The position numbers were made by a program, and so were the translations under genes. A stretch of 64,000 nucleotides of DNA from an uncultured Alistipes sp. Its GTDB lineage: Bacteria > Bacteroidota > Bacteroidia > Bacteroidales > Rikenellaceae. A model generated the notes under the pieces. The model was not told the origin of the DNA. It searched no databases and worked only from the letters and a program-made list of their open reading frames with translations. This document shows, piece by piece, positions 17,959-26,688 of this stretch. The first letter of the stretch is position 1. Every line of letters begins with the position of its first letter. The stretch is taken from the NCBI GenBank assembly GCA_949285535.1, contig CASDZP010000001.1, positions 103,993 to 167,992 of the forward strand. Reading direction: 5' to 3'.

Positions 17959-19029
17959 TTATCCTTTAATTTTTGCAAACTCACGCATCACATCGACAAG
18001 CGCTTTCACGCCCTCTTCAGGCATGGCGTTATAGATAGACGCGCGGAAACCGCCAACCAGACGGTGACCCTTGATTCCAACCATACCGCGTTCGGTGGCG
18101 AAAGTACGGAACTCATCGGCGAGCTCTTCGTAACCGTCGTTCATAACGAAGCATACGTTCATCAGAGAGCGGTCCTCCTTGACAGCCGTACCTTTAAAGA
18201 GCGGGTTGGCGTCGATTTCGTCATAGAGAATCGCGGCTTTACGCTTGTTGATTTCGTACATCTTCTCAACGCCGCCGAGAGCCTTGAGCCAGCGGAGCGT
18301 CTCACGCATCACGAATATCGGGAAAACGGGAGGCGTGTTATACATTGAACCGCCTGAGATATGCGAACGATAGTCCACCATGCTGGGGAGTTTGCGAGAT
18401 ACCTTTCCGAGGATATCTTCACGCACGATTACGAAAGTGACACCCGCGGGAGCGAGGTTTTTCTGCGCACCGCCGTATATAAGTCCGTATTTTGACACAT
18501 CGACTGGACGGCTCATTATGTCGGAACTCATGTCGGCAACGAGCGTAACGGGCGAATCCATGTCATAATGGAGCTCCGTGCCGTATATTGTGTTGTTGGT
18601 AGTTATGTGCAGATAGTCCAAATCGGTCGGAATATCATAGCCTTTGGGCACATATGTGAAATTTTTGTCTTCAGACGAAGCCACGCACACCGTTTCACCG
18701 AAGTTAACAGCCTCTTTCATGGCTTTCTTCGCCCATACGCCCGTATTGACATAACCCGCCTTTTTCTCAAGGAGGTTATAGGGGACATGGAAGAACTGGG
18801 TGCTGGCACCACCGCCAACGAAAAGGACGTGGTAGCCTTCGGGGACGTTCAACAGCTCCTTGAAGAGCGCGACGGTCTCATCCATGACTGCCTGAAACTC
18901 TTTGGAGCGATGCGAAATTTCCAAGATAGACAAGCCGATACCGTCAAAATCGAGAACGGCTTTAGACGCATTTTCAAACGCTGCTTTGGGGAGAATGGAA
19001 GGTCCCGCATTAAAATTTACTTTGCCCAT
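17959..19029 (-). CDS. serC: Phosphoserine aminotransferase
   Basis: The 356-residue PLP enzyme converts 3-phosphohydroxypyruvate and glutamate to phosphoserine; it also serves in pyridoxal phosphate synthesis in some bacteria. The N-terminal [11 protein letters not shown] and the PLP lysine K190 in [14 protein letters not shown] are diagnostic. Full length. First gene of serC-serA-DUF1015. No clear promoter was recognised in the AT-rich region upstream of 19029. Confidence 0.95.
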   Translation of the reverse strand: MGKVNFNAGPSILPKAAFENASKAVLDFDGIGLSILEISHRSKEFQAVMDETVALFKELLNVPEGYHVLFVGGGASTQFFHVPYNLLEKKAGYVNTGVWAKKAMKEAVNFGETVCVASSEDKNFTYVPKGYDIPTDLDYLHITTNNTIYGTELHYDMDSPVTLVADMSSDIMSRPVDVSKYGLIYGGAQKNLAPAGVTFVIVREDILGKVSRKLPSMVDYRSHISGGSMYNTPPVFPIFVMRETLRWLKALGGVEKMYEINKRKAAILYDEIDANPLFKGTAVKEDRSLMNVCFVMNDGYEELADEFRTFATERGMVGIKGHRLVGGFRASIYNAMPEEGVKALVDVMREFAKIKG

Positions 19030-19423
19030 GACTTTAAGTTTTTATGTTTCCGCGTAGCGGTCTGTTTTTTCAAACACAGGCATGAATATGCCTTAATGTT
19101 ATCCTCACAATTATAATAATTTTTTATGAGAAAAACGAATAATTATTTGAATTAAATAACAAATTTTATCAAAAAGGATAAAATTGTTTACCTTCAAACG
19201 TTCTGTGAAAACACTAACAACCTCTTTTTCAGCACAAATGACTTCAATAATTTTTTCATTAAAATATTTCCGTTTATGCACTTTCCGAAAACAGCATGAA
19301 TTCAACACACAAAAACGGATATTACTCTACCGTATAGTTTACCCAAAGCGGCATTCCGACATTATCAAGACCATCCATAATTGAAATGTTGCATCAATTT
19401 ATCCCAAATTAGCGGTTCTCTTT
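19030..19423. other. Intergenic stretch between serC and the HsdR-N gene
   Basis: No gene or strong hairpin is visible. It is AT-rich and separates divergent transcripts. The promoter of serC should lie here, but no exact TAnnTTTG match was found on the minus strand. Confidence 0.35.
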
Positions 19424-19454
19424 TTTGACTATCATCCCGATTTTGTTACCTTTG
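19424..19454 (+). promoter_or_regulatory. Promoter of the solitary HsdR-N gene
   Basis: TTTG (19424-19427), 19 bases, TACCTTTG (19447-19454) is an exact Bacteroidetes promoter match. The transcript would have a leader of about 120 bases containing GCAAAAAGCTTTTGC, which is nearly self-complementary. Confidence 0.7.
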
Positions 19455-19580
19455 TTTTTAAATTACGGTGTTTTTTCGAACATTTTTGCAACAAAAAGCT
19501 ACTGATTGCAAAAAGCTTTTGCAAAGAACAATCCGTGCTGTTTGGTTCGTGAAATCTCCGTTCTTAAATATACTGCTATT

Positions 19581-20018
19581 ATGAAAGACCCCGAAACACT
19601 CAAAACACGCTCTGTCGGCGACAAGCGGGAGGTTTTCGACCCGATTCGCAAAAAATGGGTTGCACTTACTCCCGAAGAACGCGTCAGGCAGAGTTTCATA
19701 TACTTTTTGGTTCATAAAAAAGGTGTTCCGCCCGAACTTATAGCGGTAGAACATGAGTTCAAAGGTGTTTTGAACAAAATATACAGAGCCGACATCATTG
19801 TTTTCGACCGTAACGGCAATCCCGAGATGTTAATCGAGTGCAAAGCGGAAGATGTTCCCATTACCCGCAACACCGTCCTTCAGGCAACACGCTACAACTC
19901 CCTGATAAAAGCCCGCTACGTCACCGTAACCAACGGCATGCAGAACTATCTGTTCAAGACGGAGAACACACGGAACTACGCCGCTGTAAATCCGTTCCCC
20001 GAATATGAAGAGTGGTGA
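19581..20018 (+). CDS. Solitary type I restriction HsdR N-terminal (PD-(D/E)XK) domain protein
   Basis: The 145-residue protein contains a single nuclease-like core. YRADIIVFD provides the Asp and MLIECKAEDV the E-x-K of a PD-(D/E)XK site, followed by VLQATRYN as in HSDR_N domains. There is no helicase part and no hsdM or hsdS nearby, so it is not a complete restriction system. Such stand-alone proteins are common in Bacteroidetes and of unknown role. The ATG at 19581 is preferred to upstream in-frame codons because the family begins near MKDPETLK. Its last 102 coding bases belong to a 108-bp inverted duplication. Confidence 0.8.
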   Translation: MKDPETLKTRSVGDKREVFDPIRKKWVALTPEERVRQSFIYFLVHKKGVPPELIAVEHEFKGVLNKIYRADIIVFDRNGNPEMLIECKAEDVPITRNTVLQATRYNSLIKARYVTVTNGMQNYLFKTENTRNYAAVNPFPEYEEW

Positions 20019-20139
20019 TTATGAACGATTGTCATAATCACCACTCTTCATATTCGGGAAATGGATTTACAGCGGCGTAGTTCCGTGTGTTCTCCGTCTT
20101 GAACAGATAGTTCTGCATGCCGTTGGTTACGGTGACGTA
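19917..20139. repeat. 108-bp inverted duplication of the HsdR-N gene end
   Basis: The left arm 19917-20024 (end of the gene including its TGA) and the right arm 20032-20139 are reverse complements with two mismatches, separated by 7 bases. The mRNA could fold into a very long hairpin. The right arm still reads as the protein's last residues on the minus strand, so it is a recent copy. It abuts the dispersed repeat at 20158. Confidence 0.95.
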
Positions 20140-20157
20140 ACAAAATCTTCCACAAAA

Positions 20158-20243
20158 CGCTCCGCTGGGTCTGCCGACGGCGTTACTTTGTCCCTCGACA
20201 AAGTAACCAAAACGAGGGGGCACAGCCCCTTTTGACCATGTCA
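20158..20243 (-). repeat. Dispersed hairpin repeat, copy A
   Basis: About 86 bases, nearly identical in inverse orientation to 63797-63883 (one substitution and one indel). It contains a perfect 11-bp hairpin, GTTACTTTGTC-CCTC-GACAAAGTAAC (20182-20207), and a second stem, GGGGC/GCCCC. No protein of its own is evident. It resembles REP/MITE-like intergenic elements. Confidence 0.9.
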
Positions 20244-20584
20244 CATTCATTTGTCTCATTATCTTCCACGAAGTCAGCATCCCCGTGAATATCCGCTAAA
20301 AAACTTTATGAACCATGTAAACACACCAAAACAACCATATTATTTTAATCAAGTACAAACAAGGATTAAATATTTAAATACAACTATTTTCAAATATTTT
20401 GATTATACTATCACCACCTAATATACAATAAAGTTTTTTATCATAACATAACATTCGCATCTACTATTGACAAATAATTTGCATTTCACATAAAAACCTT
20501 TAGTTTTGCGCTTACAATTGAGCATTAATGCTACGTTGCAACATGTTTAACACTTTACTGTATTGTTTAATTAATTATTTTTTT
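20244..20584. other. AT-rich intergenic stretch
   Basis: No gene is seen. Base composition falls sharply in A+T direction from about 20280 and stays so through the following lipoprotein, which points to DNA of different origin. No canonical promoter box was recognised. Confidence 0.35.
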
Positions 20585-21543
20585 ATGAAAAAAATGTACT
20601 TATTTACAGTAATTACATTTATTACTGTTTTATCATTTTCTTGCCAAAAGGCAGAAGTATCAGACTTTACTCAAAAATTAACCAAACAGAAACACCAAAC
20701 GCCAATGTCTCGTTATTAAAAGATGCTAATAATGAGCCTGTTTTATCATTTAATTCAATGAAAGACATGCAGAATTGTTTAATATCTCTTCAAAACATGT
20801 CTCTAAAAGAATCTTTAAAATGGTATGAAAATTTTGAAAACTTTATTTCTCAAAATGAGTTCATGTGGAAAGTAGTTGACGAACTTGATTCTGCAGAAAA
20901 TGAAACAGATGTAAAAACGATACAATCTAAATACTCTAATATTTTTATTTTCAATAATAATATTGAGGAAGACATTGCACCATACATCCCTTCTACAAAT
21001 TTTGGATATGAACTAATATGTAATAAATACGGTAATGTAGCTATCGCAGGGAAAATAGTTAATTTCAATAACTTAAAGTCGTTTCAAGAATATAGAACAT
21101 TCCAAGAAAACGCTAGTATTGAGAACAATAAATTTTACATAACACGTTCTGATTTAAGAACTAAAATTGCAGGTGTTTTTGCTGAAACAAAGGATCGTAA
21201 ATTTTGGGCAGAAGCATGGAGCAACAACATAACAGGATGGGTCGATTTAAAATTAACAGCACACAAGAAAAAACGTCTCTATTGGAATAAATACAGAACA
21301 GAGTATTATCTTAAATTAGATAAAGGTCAATCTAAAGGATGGACTTACACTTCTGATTTTTACAATGCAATTTTTAACGTATCATATAAAGATTTTTATA
21401 ACACAGGAGAAATAGCATCCGGAGACTACAGACCATTTGTTCGATTAGCTCATTCTGGTACAGCACGATTTGAGTTAACAGCATACACTAGAGGTGTAGG
21501 TGAAGCAAATAAAAAAACATTTGCTGTAAATTCAATTTTCTAA
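20585..21543 (+). pseudogene. AT-rich lipoprotein gene broken by a frameshift (DUF4848-like?)
   Basis: The ATG at 20585 opens a clear lipoprotein signal (FITVLSFSC) followed by QKAEVSDFTQK. The frame then runs to a stop at 20717-20719. The -1 frame continues without interruption to 21543. The switch maps to the A5 run at 20673-20677: one more A would join the frames to give FTQKINQTETPNANVSLL. The rebuilt protein is about 319 residues. It contains VLSFNSMKDMQNCLISLQNM and an aromatic-rich C-terminal half, somewhat like DUF4848 lipoproteins, but I am not certain of the family. The GC content is much lower than in neighbours. Sequencing error, decay or phase variation are all open. Confidence 0.7.
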
Positions 21544-21550
21544 AATGACG

Positions 21551-21590
21551 AGATAAGTTCCTACTAAACGACTAAAGTAGGAACTTATCT
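21551..21590 (+). terminator. Terminator after the AT-rich lipoprotein
   Basis: A perfect 15-bp stem, AGATAAGTTCCTACT paired with AGTAGGAACTTATCT, has a 10-base loop and an AT-rich tail. Confidence 0.8.
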
Positions 21591-21605
21591 ATTAATTGTC
21601 CTTTT

Positions 21606-22073
21606 ATGAAAAAGATAAAATTGTTTTTAACTCTATTCTCTGTGGCGATACTTTCTTTCGCAGGTTGCAAAAAGGTTGAGGAATGCAATATACTCAAACC
21701 GAAACAATTTACATTTCCGACACAATATAAAGTTGTCGAAGTAACGCCCGACACGAAATCGTTCCGTATTGAGATTGAGTTTTATGAGCCGATATACGAA
21801 AATGAACTGACGGAAGAACCGCACATAATTCTGGACAGAACGAATACAACGGCAAAACACAACGTACATTTCATAAACGACACATCGTCATCTTTTATAG
21901 GAACGTTCTCGAAAGAGAGCCCCGTAAAATGGTATCGTGACGTCGAGATAATACCTGAAAACATCACCGAAGAGGTAAGAATCGGCTATTTCAACAATTC
22001 TGTCGACAGCGATTACCCCAAAGATGTGATTTGCAATTTTATTGTCATACTAAAACCCGCGATACAGGAATGA
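21606..22073 (+). CDS. Small lipoprotein, first of a paralogous pair
   Basis: The 155-residue protein begins with a lipoprotein signal (VAILSFAGC). The mature part has TPDTKSFRIEIEF, ILDRTNTTAKHNVHF and WYRDVEIIPENITEEV. The same motifs recur in the next gene, so the two arose by tandem duplication. A beta-sandwich domain of the Calx-beta type is plausible from the spacing, but I do not recognise a named family with confidence. Its stop overlaps the start of the next gene (ATGA at 22070). It begins a likely operon with DUF4249 and a TonB receptor, suggesting surface-exposed accessory proteins for uptake. Confidence 0.7.
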   Translation: MKKIKLFLTLFSVAILSFAGCKKVEECNILKPKQFTFPTQYKVVEVTPDTKSFRIEIEFYEPIYENELTEEPHIILDRTNTTAKHNVHFINDTSSSFIGTFSKESPVKWYRDVEIIPENITEEVRIGYFNNSVDSDYPKDVICNFIVILKPAIQE

Positions 22074-22540
22074 GACTCTGTTTGAAAATGATTGCGGTGC
22101 TTTCGGCGTCGCTTTTGTGCTTCGGATGCGACAAGGTTGAATGTGAAGCTCCGCCTATGGAGAATGTCGGATACAGCTTCGTGCAATCAGGTATTACTGT
22201 AGAAGCGAAACCCGAGACAAAAAGTTTCAGGATAAAGGTGAAGCGCGACACTCCCGATACGGACACCATAAAGGTCTATCTCAACCGCACCACCTCGACG
22301 GCAAAAAACGGAATACATTTCAAGGATGTGTTTGGTCTCTACGGTACGATAGGCGAATTTACAGAGACAGACAACGGCGAATGTTATCGCGATGTCGAGA
22401 TAATACCCGAAAACATAACCGAAGAAGTAACGGTCGATTACTACATAAACGGCGGTATGCCCAGTTACAACGGCTCCGCTTCCAACACTTCCGACGTGAA
22501 GATATATAAATTCTCGGTGAGACTGAAACCTGCGGAATAG
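22070..22540 (+). CDS. Small lipoprotein, second of a paralogous pair
   Basis: The 156-residue lipoprotein (signal ends LLCFGC) starts at the ATG overlapping the previous stop. It shares KPETKSFRIKVK, LNRTTSTAKNGIHF and CYRDVEIIPENITEEV with its upstream neighbour. The block YRDVEIIPENITEEV is identical in both. It is followed after 4 bases by the DUF4249 lipoprotein gene. The function is unknown, and the operon position suggests a role on the cell surface with the receptor downstream. Confidence 0.7.
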   Translation: MRLCLKMIAVLSASLLCFGCDKVECEAPPMENVGYSFVQSGITVEAKPETKSFRIKVKRDTPDTDTIKVYLNRTTSTAKNGIHFKDVFGLYGTIGEFTETDNGECYRDVEIIPENITEEVTVDYYINGGMPSYNGSASNTSDVKIYKFSVRLKPAE

Positions 22541-22544
22541 AATA

Positions 22545-23567
22545 ATGGTGAAAAAAAGTGTTTTAAGTGTCGTTGCTGCATTGTCTGCATTGTTTTCCGT
22601 TTCATGTCAGTACGACTACGACATAAGCGGCGATGTGGACGATTTCGCTCCGCGTGTAGTCGTCAACTCACTGCTGACACCCGACAAACCTTTCTCGGCT
22701 ACACTCTGCTGGTCGGGACGAGTAGGTGACGAGGCGGAATACAGGGCGGTCGATGACTTCACGCTGAAACTGTACGAGAACGAGACGCTTGTCGGCACTT
22801 TCCCAGGAACGGACGGATATGTAAAAAGTAACCTGAAAATAAAAGAAGGTACCACATACAGGTTTGAGGCGGAGGTATCGGGTTACGGCACGCTGTCGGC
22901 GGAGACATACGTACCGCAAAAACCGCAGGCGGAGATATCGTATATAAAAAGCACGGGGGATGCCTTTGCCGCATCGGGCTATCACTTCTTTTCAGCCGAC
23001 GGCATATCGGTGACGGAGCCTCTGCGTGCCGTCTATATCGATGTGTACGGCGTTTACCCCGATAAGGACAGTACGGCAGTCGCACGAGCACTCTATGCCA
23101 ACAACGGTTTCTGCGACCAGACAAACGCCGTGGGCGACAACTACAATACCGCATTGAAAGGAAGCGACACGGGATACGAGTTTTTCATCCGCATACCCAA
23201 AGGCGGCATGGACAAGGTCTTCCCGCTGACATTTTCTGTAAGCAACTTTCCTAAAGAGACGGTATCTGAGATTATCGGGTGGGACGATTATGGTTATCCC
23301 ATTACGGAGACGGTCGGCATATATTGTGACCATATTACGGTAGTGGCAACGGCTCCGTCGGACGATTATGACAAATACGTAAAAAGCCTCTATCAACAGA
23401 TGTATCAGATTGACCTGGAGTTTCCTATATTCAATCAGACGGTATATGTCTATTCCAACATCGAGAACGGACTCGGAATATTTGCGGGATATGCCTCAAC
23501 GGAAAAGAAGTTCGACTACTATTTCGATGAGGAGAAAGACCCTACAAACCCTGCAATCATAGGATAA
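22545..23567 (+). CDS. DUF4249 domain lipoprotein
   Basis: The 340-residue lipoprotein (signal ending ALFSVSC) has the DUF4249 layout. An early PRVVVNSLLTPDKPFSATL is followed by strands with FTLKLYENETLVGTF, and a late VYSNIENGLGIFAGY. These proteins are usually encoded directly before a TonB-dependent receptor, as here (the receptor begins 17 bases downstream). They are taken to be outer-membrane partners of unknown ligand specificity. The gene is intact, although the receptor is frameshifted. Confidence 0.85.
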   Translation: MVKKSVLSVVAALSALFSVSCQYDYDISGDVDDFAPRVVVNSLLTPDKPFSATLCWSGRVGDEAEYRAVDDFTLKLYENETLVGTFPGTDGYVKSNLKIKEGTTYRFEAEVSGYGTLSAETYVPQKPQAEISYIKSTGDAFAASGYHFFSADGISVTEPLRAVYIDVYGVYPDKDSTAVARALYANNGFCDQTNAVGDNYNTALKGSDTGYEFFIRIPKGGMDKVFPLTFSVSNFPKETVSEIIGWDDYGYPITETVGIYCDHITVVATAPSDDYDKYVKSLYQQMYQIDLEFPIFNQTVYVYSNIENGLGIFAGYASTEKKFDYYFDEEKDPTNPAIIG

Positions 23568-23583
23568 AAATCACTTTGAATCG

Positions 23584-25934
23584 ATGTTCGGCAACGAATT
23601 GAAAAGAGACATAAAAACAACAAAAGGAGTCAAAAAGGCGTCGGTTATTCTGTCGGTGCTGTTTTTTCTGTTTTTCGCACAAGAGCTGTCGGCACAGAAG
23701 AAGATTGTCATATCTGGATTCGTGCGTGACTCGCTTACCGCTGAACCTCTCGTGGGGGTTGTGGTTGCGGACGCACGCATGTACGGTACGGTGACAAACG
23801 ATTACGGCTTCTTCTCCGTGACGGTGTCGGAGGGGACGACAGAGCTCTTTTTCACACACCTCGGATACAAGGATAAGATTTACGAGGTTCGGACGGACTC
23901 GAACACGGAACAGGATATACGTCTCGTACCGTCGAGCATCGAGATAGAGGCGGTGGAGGTAGAGGCAAAAAAGGAAAGGTATGTAACCACGGGTAAAGGC
24001 GGCTCCATGACCGTAAACTCCGAAATGCTGAAATACATTCCCTCTTTCATGGGCGAGAAAGACATTTTCAAGTATCTGCAAATGATGCCGGGTGTCCAGC
24101 CGGGTAAAGAGGGGTCGTCGGGGCTGAACATAAGGGGCGGTAGCGCCGACCAGACATTGATACTGCTGGATGACGTACCCATATACAATTCGGCACATGC
24201 GTTCGGATTCGTATCCATATTCAGCGGAGACTACATAAGGTCGGCGAAGCTGTACAAAGGGTATGTACCGCCCGAATACGGCGGTCGCCTCTCCGGTGTG
24301 GCAACCATGACGATACGGGAGGGTAACAGAAACAGACATACAGGAAGCGTGCAGGTCGGCACCACTACCCTCTCTGCATTGGCGGAAGGACCGATAGCGA
24401 AAGGCAGAGGCTCCTATCTTGTCGGCGGACGATATTTCTTACCCGATTTGTTCTTACGGGCGGCATCGGTATTCATGTCGAAGAAGAACTCCTCATATAC
24501 GACAATAGGATTCTATGACATAACGGCAAAGGCAGGTTATGACATAAGCAACAAGACATCGTTACATGCGGGAATATACACGGGACGCGACGCCATAAAT
24601 TACATAACGCACGACATGGTCTCCTCGCAGGATAACGGAGAGATGGTGTCGCACTATCGGAGCGGTCTCTCCTGGGGCAATGTAGCCGCCTCCCTGAGGC
24701 TTCGTTCCGAAATTAACGACAAGTGTTTTTTCGACATGACGGCATACTACTCCCTGCTGAAGAACAGAAACGCATCGGACTATGACGACTCCGAGGGCAT
24801 TGTTTTCGGCTCGGAGACAACCTCACGCATGGATGAGGCGGGTGTGAAAGCGGTCTTTTCACACAATGCAGCCCGTTTTTGCGTTTAGACTACGGTATTT
24901 CGGTATCGTATCAGTATTTTCAGCCATACAAGATAGGGATGAATCGCAACGGCGCTCACTCTTCGACACTTTTCGGCAACAGAGGACTGGTAAGTGCATC
25001 TCTGTTTGCAAACGGTGAGTTCAGGTTAAGCACACGCTTCGGCTTGGACATTGGAGGGCGTCTGTCGCTCTATTCCGACAAAGAGAAGCAGCTGTTTGTG
25101 GCAGAGCCGAGAGCTGTATTCAATTTTTATACACGTAAAGGCGGGGCGTGGATCGGATACACGGAAAACACACAGCCGTTATTCTCGATGAACAAACAGC
25201 TTGCATCTTTTCCCGTGGATTATTGGATACCCTATCAGAACGTTGACGAACTACCGCGAAGCAGGCAATTGTCTATCGGTGGAAAGCACTCGTTCGACTT
25301 CGGTTTGAAGTTACAGGCGGAGGCGTATCTGAAGCGCAGCCGTAACATTGCAGTCGTTTACAACGGTGACGACTTTCTGATGAACGACGGAGGCTATATG
25401 CTTGCATCGGGCAATTCCTACGGTTTCGAACTGTTGGCACAATACGGCATAGGACGGTTCGAGACGGTGGCCTCTTACGCATGGTCGCCGTCAGACTATC
25501 GCATGAATGGAAGAAAGGTCGATTTCATGTATGAGGTACCGCACAATCTCAACATATTCGCCTCTTATGAAACATTACGCAAAGGAGAGAGGCGTCACAC
25601 ACTCTCCGTAAACCTGAATTATCACTCGGGGATGCCCTATATAATAACGAATACGAAATATCCGTCTGCAGCTCCTCTACCCGACATGTCTGGAGACGTG
25701 ATTGACTATCCTGCCTACCCCAATGCCCGCATGACAGACTTTTTCAGGCTCGACCTTAACTATGTCATGGAGAAGAAACTGAAACGCGGTTCACGAATCT
25801 GGCAAGTGTCGGTTTTAAATGCGACAGCCCACAAAAACCCATATATAGTTTACTACTATCCACGCTCCGACAAATTCAAGGCAACGACTCTTATTCCGAT
25901 TCTACCGTCATTTTCATATACGCGTAAATTCTAA
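23584..25934 (+). pseudogene. TonB-dependent outer-membrane receptor, frameshifted
   Basis: The first part (23584-24888) encodes a signal peptide near residues 19-36, a carboxypeptidase-like beta domain (ISGFVRDSLTAEPLVGVVVAD) and a plug domain (GLNIRGGSADQTLILLDDVPIY). It ends at TAG 24886-24888. The beta barrel continues in the -1 frame to 25934 and closes with a C-terminal aromatic (YTRKF). The shift maps to the T5 run at 24876-24880: a sixth T would give AARFLRLDYGISV. The rebuilt protein is about 783 residues, a normal size for this receptor type. It forms a unit with the DUF4249 and small lipoproteins. Sequencing error and real inactivation cannot be told apart here. Confidence 0.85.
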
Positions 25935-26010
25935 AGATAAACAGAAGGGATTAATCTCCGAGAATTTGAGATTAATCCCTTCTGTTTGTCTTAGAACTTA
26001 CGCGTATATG
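25915..26010. terminator. Long imperfect inverted repeat ending the receptor gene
   Basis: Arms 25915-25958 and 25968-26010 pair over 43-44 bases with two mismatches and one bulge. The inner 18 bp (ACAGAAGGGATTAATCTC) are perfect. The outer part of the left arm is coding sequence and the stop codon of the receptor. It probably terminates transcription. Confidence 0.85.
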
Positions 26011-26042
26011 TAATGCAGATATTTATAATAGCATTATAAGAA

Positions 26043-26420
26043 TTAAAGCGCACTCATAAATTTCTCTCTGTCCACAATAAACCTTAAGTGTGTCGCTTTG
26101 CCGATTGTTTTATCACCCTCTTTCGCCTCTATCTCGAAACGTAGTTTTTTGCCGTCAACCTCGACAAGTTTCGCATAAGCGGAAATCTCCGCTCCGACGG
26201 GAGAAGGTTTGAGGTGCGAAGCCTCTATCAATCCGCCTACTGTCGTTTTGCCCTCTTCGAGTGCGGGTGCAACGGCTTTCATCGCCGCATTCTCCATCAA
26301 CGCAACCATCGCGGGTGTCGCAAAAACAGGCATATCGCCCGAACCCATAACTTCCGCCGTGAGAGAAGCGGTCACCACAACCGTAGAGACATGTTCCAAA
26401 CCTGCTTTCAATTCTGTCAT
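26043..26420 (-). CDS. Hot-dog fold thioesterase, FlK-like
   Basis: The 125-residue cytoplasmic protein has the pattern of fluoroacetyl-CoA thioesterase-like enzymes. VTASLTAEVMGSGDMPVFATPAMVALMENAAM is followed by TTVGGLIEASHLKPSPVGAEI. Most relatives probably hydrolyse small acyl-CoAs, and the fluoroacetyl specificity should not be assumed. It stands alone on the minus strand and converges on the receptor terminator. Confidence 0.8.
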   Translation of the reverse strand: MTELKAGLEHVSTVVVTASLTAEVMGSGDMPVFATPAMVALMENAAMKAVAPALEEGKTTVGGLIEASHLKPSPVGAEISAYAKLVEVDGKKLRFEIEAKEGDKTIGKATHLRFIVDREKFMSAL

Positions 26421-26617
26421 ATCAAACGTTCTTTATATTTTCAAATGTTTTCGGATATTTCCAAGATATTTTCAAGATATTTTCCAAAATCGACTTCCGA
26501 CACGGCTCCAAACCGCCACTTCCTTATTTCCTCGCAAGCGGAATACAATAAAACGGCTGGGAAAGATACAAACAAGCCGTAGCGGTCGGGAAAGGTGCAA
26601 ATAAGCCGTACAAGTCC

Positions 26618-26677
26618 AAAAACGGCTGTCATCGATACAAGTATATCAAAAATTGCATCGTGTGACAGCCGTTTTTT
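26618..26677. terminator. Terminator after the flavodiiron gene
   Basis: A 14-bp stem, AAAAACGGCTGTCA with TGACAGCCGTTTTT, encloses a loop with smaller pairings. It lies directly after the FprA stop on the minus strand. Confidence 0.75.
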
Positions 26678-26688
26678 GTTAAAAATCA

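Noticed and set aside
19581..20018. A complete type I restriction system
   Set aside because: Only the nuclease-like domain is present; no helicase, hsdM or hsdS lies nearby.
20038..20280. Minus-strand open frame whose end is identical to the HsdR-N C-terminus
   Set aside because: It is the reverse arm of the 108-bp inverted duplication joined to the dispersed repeat, not an independent gene.
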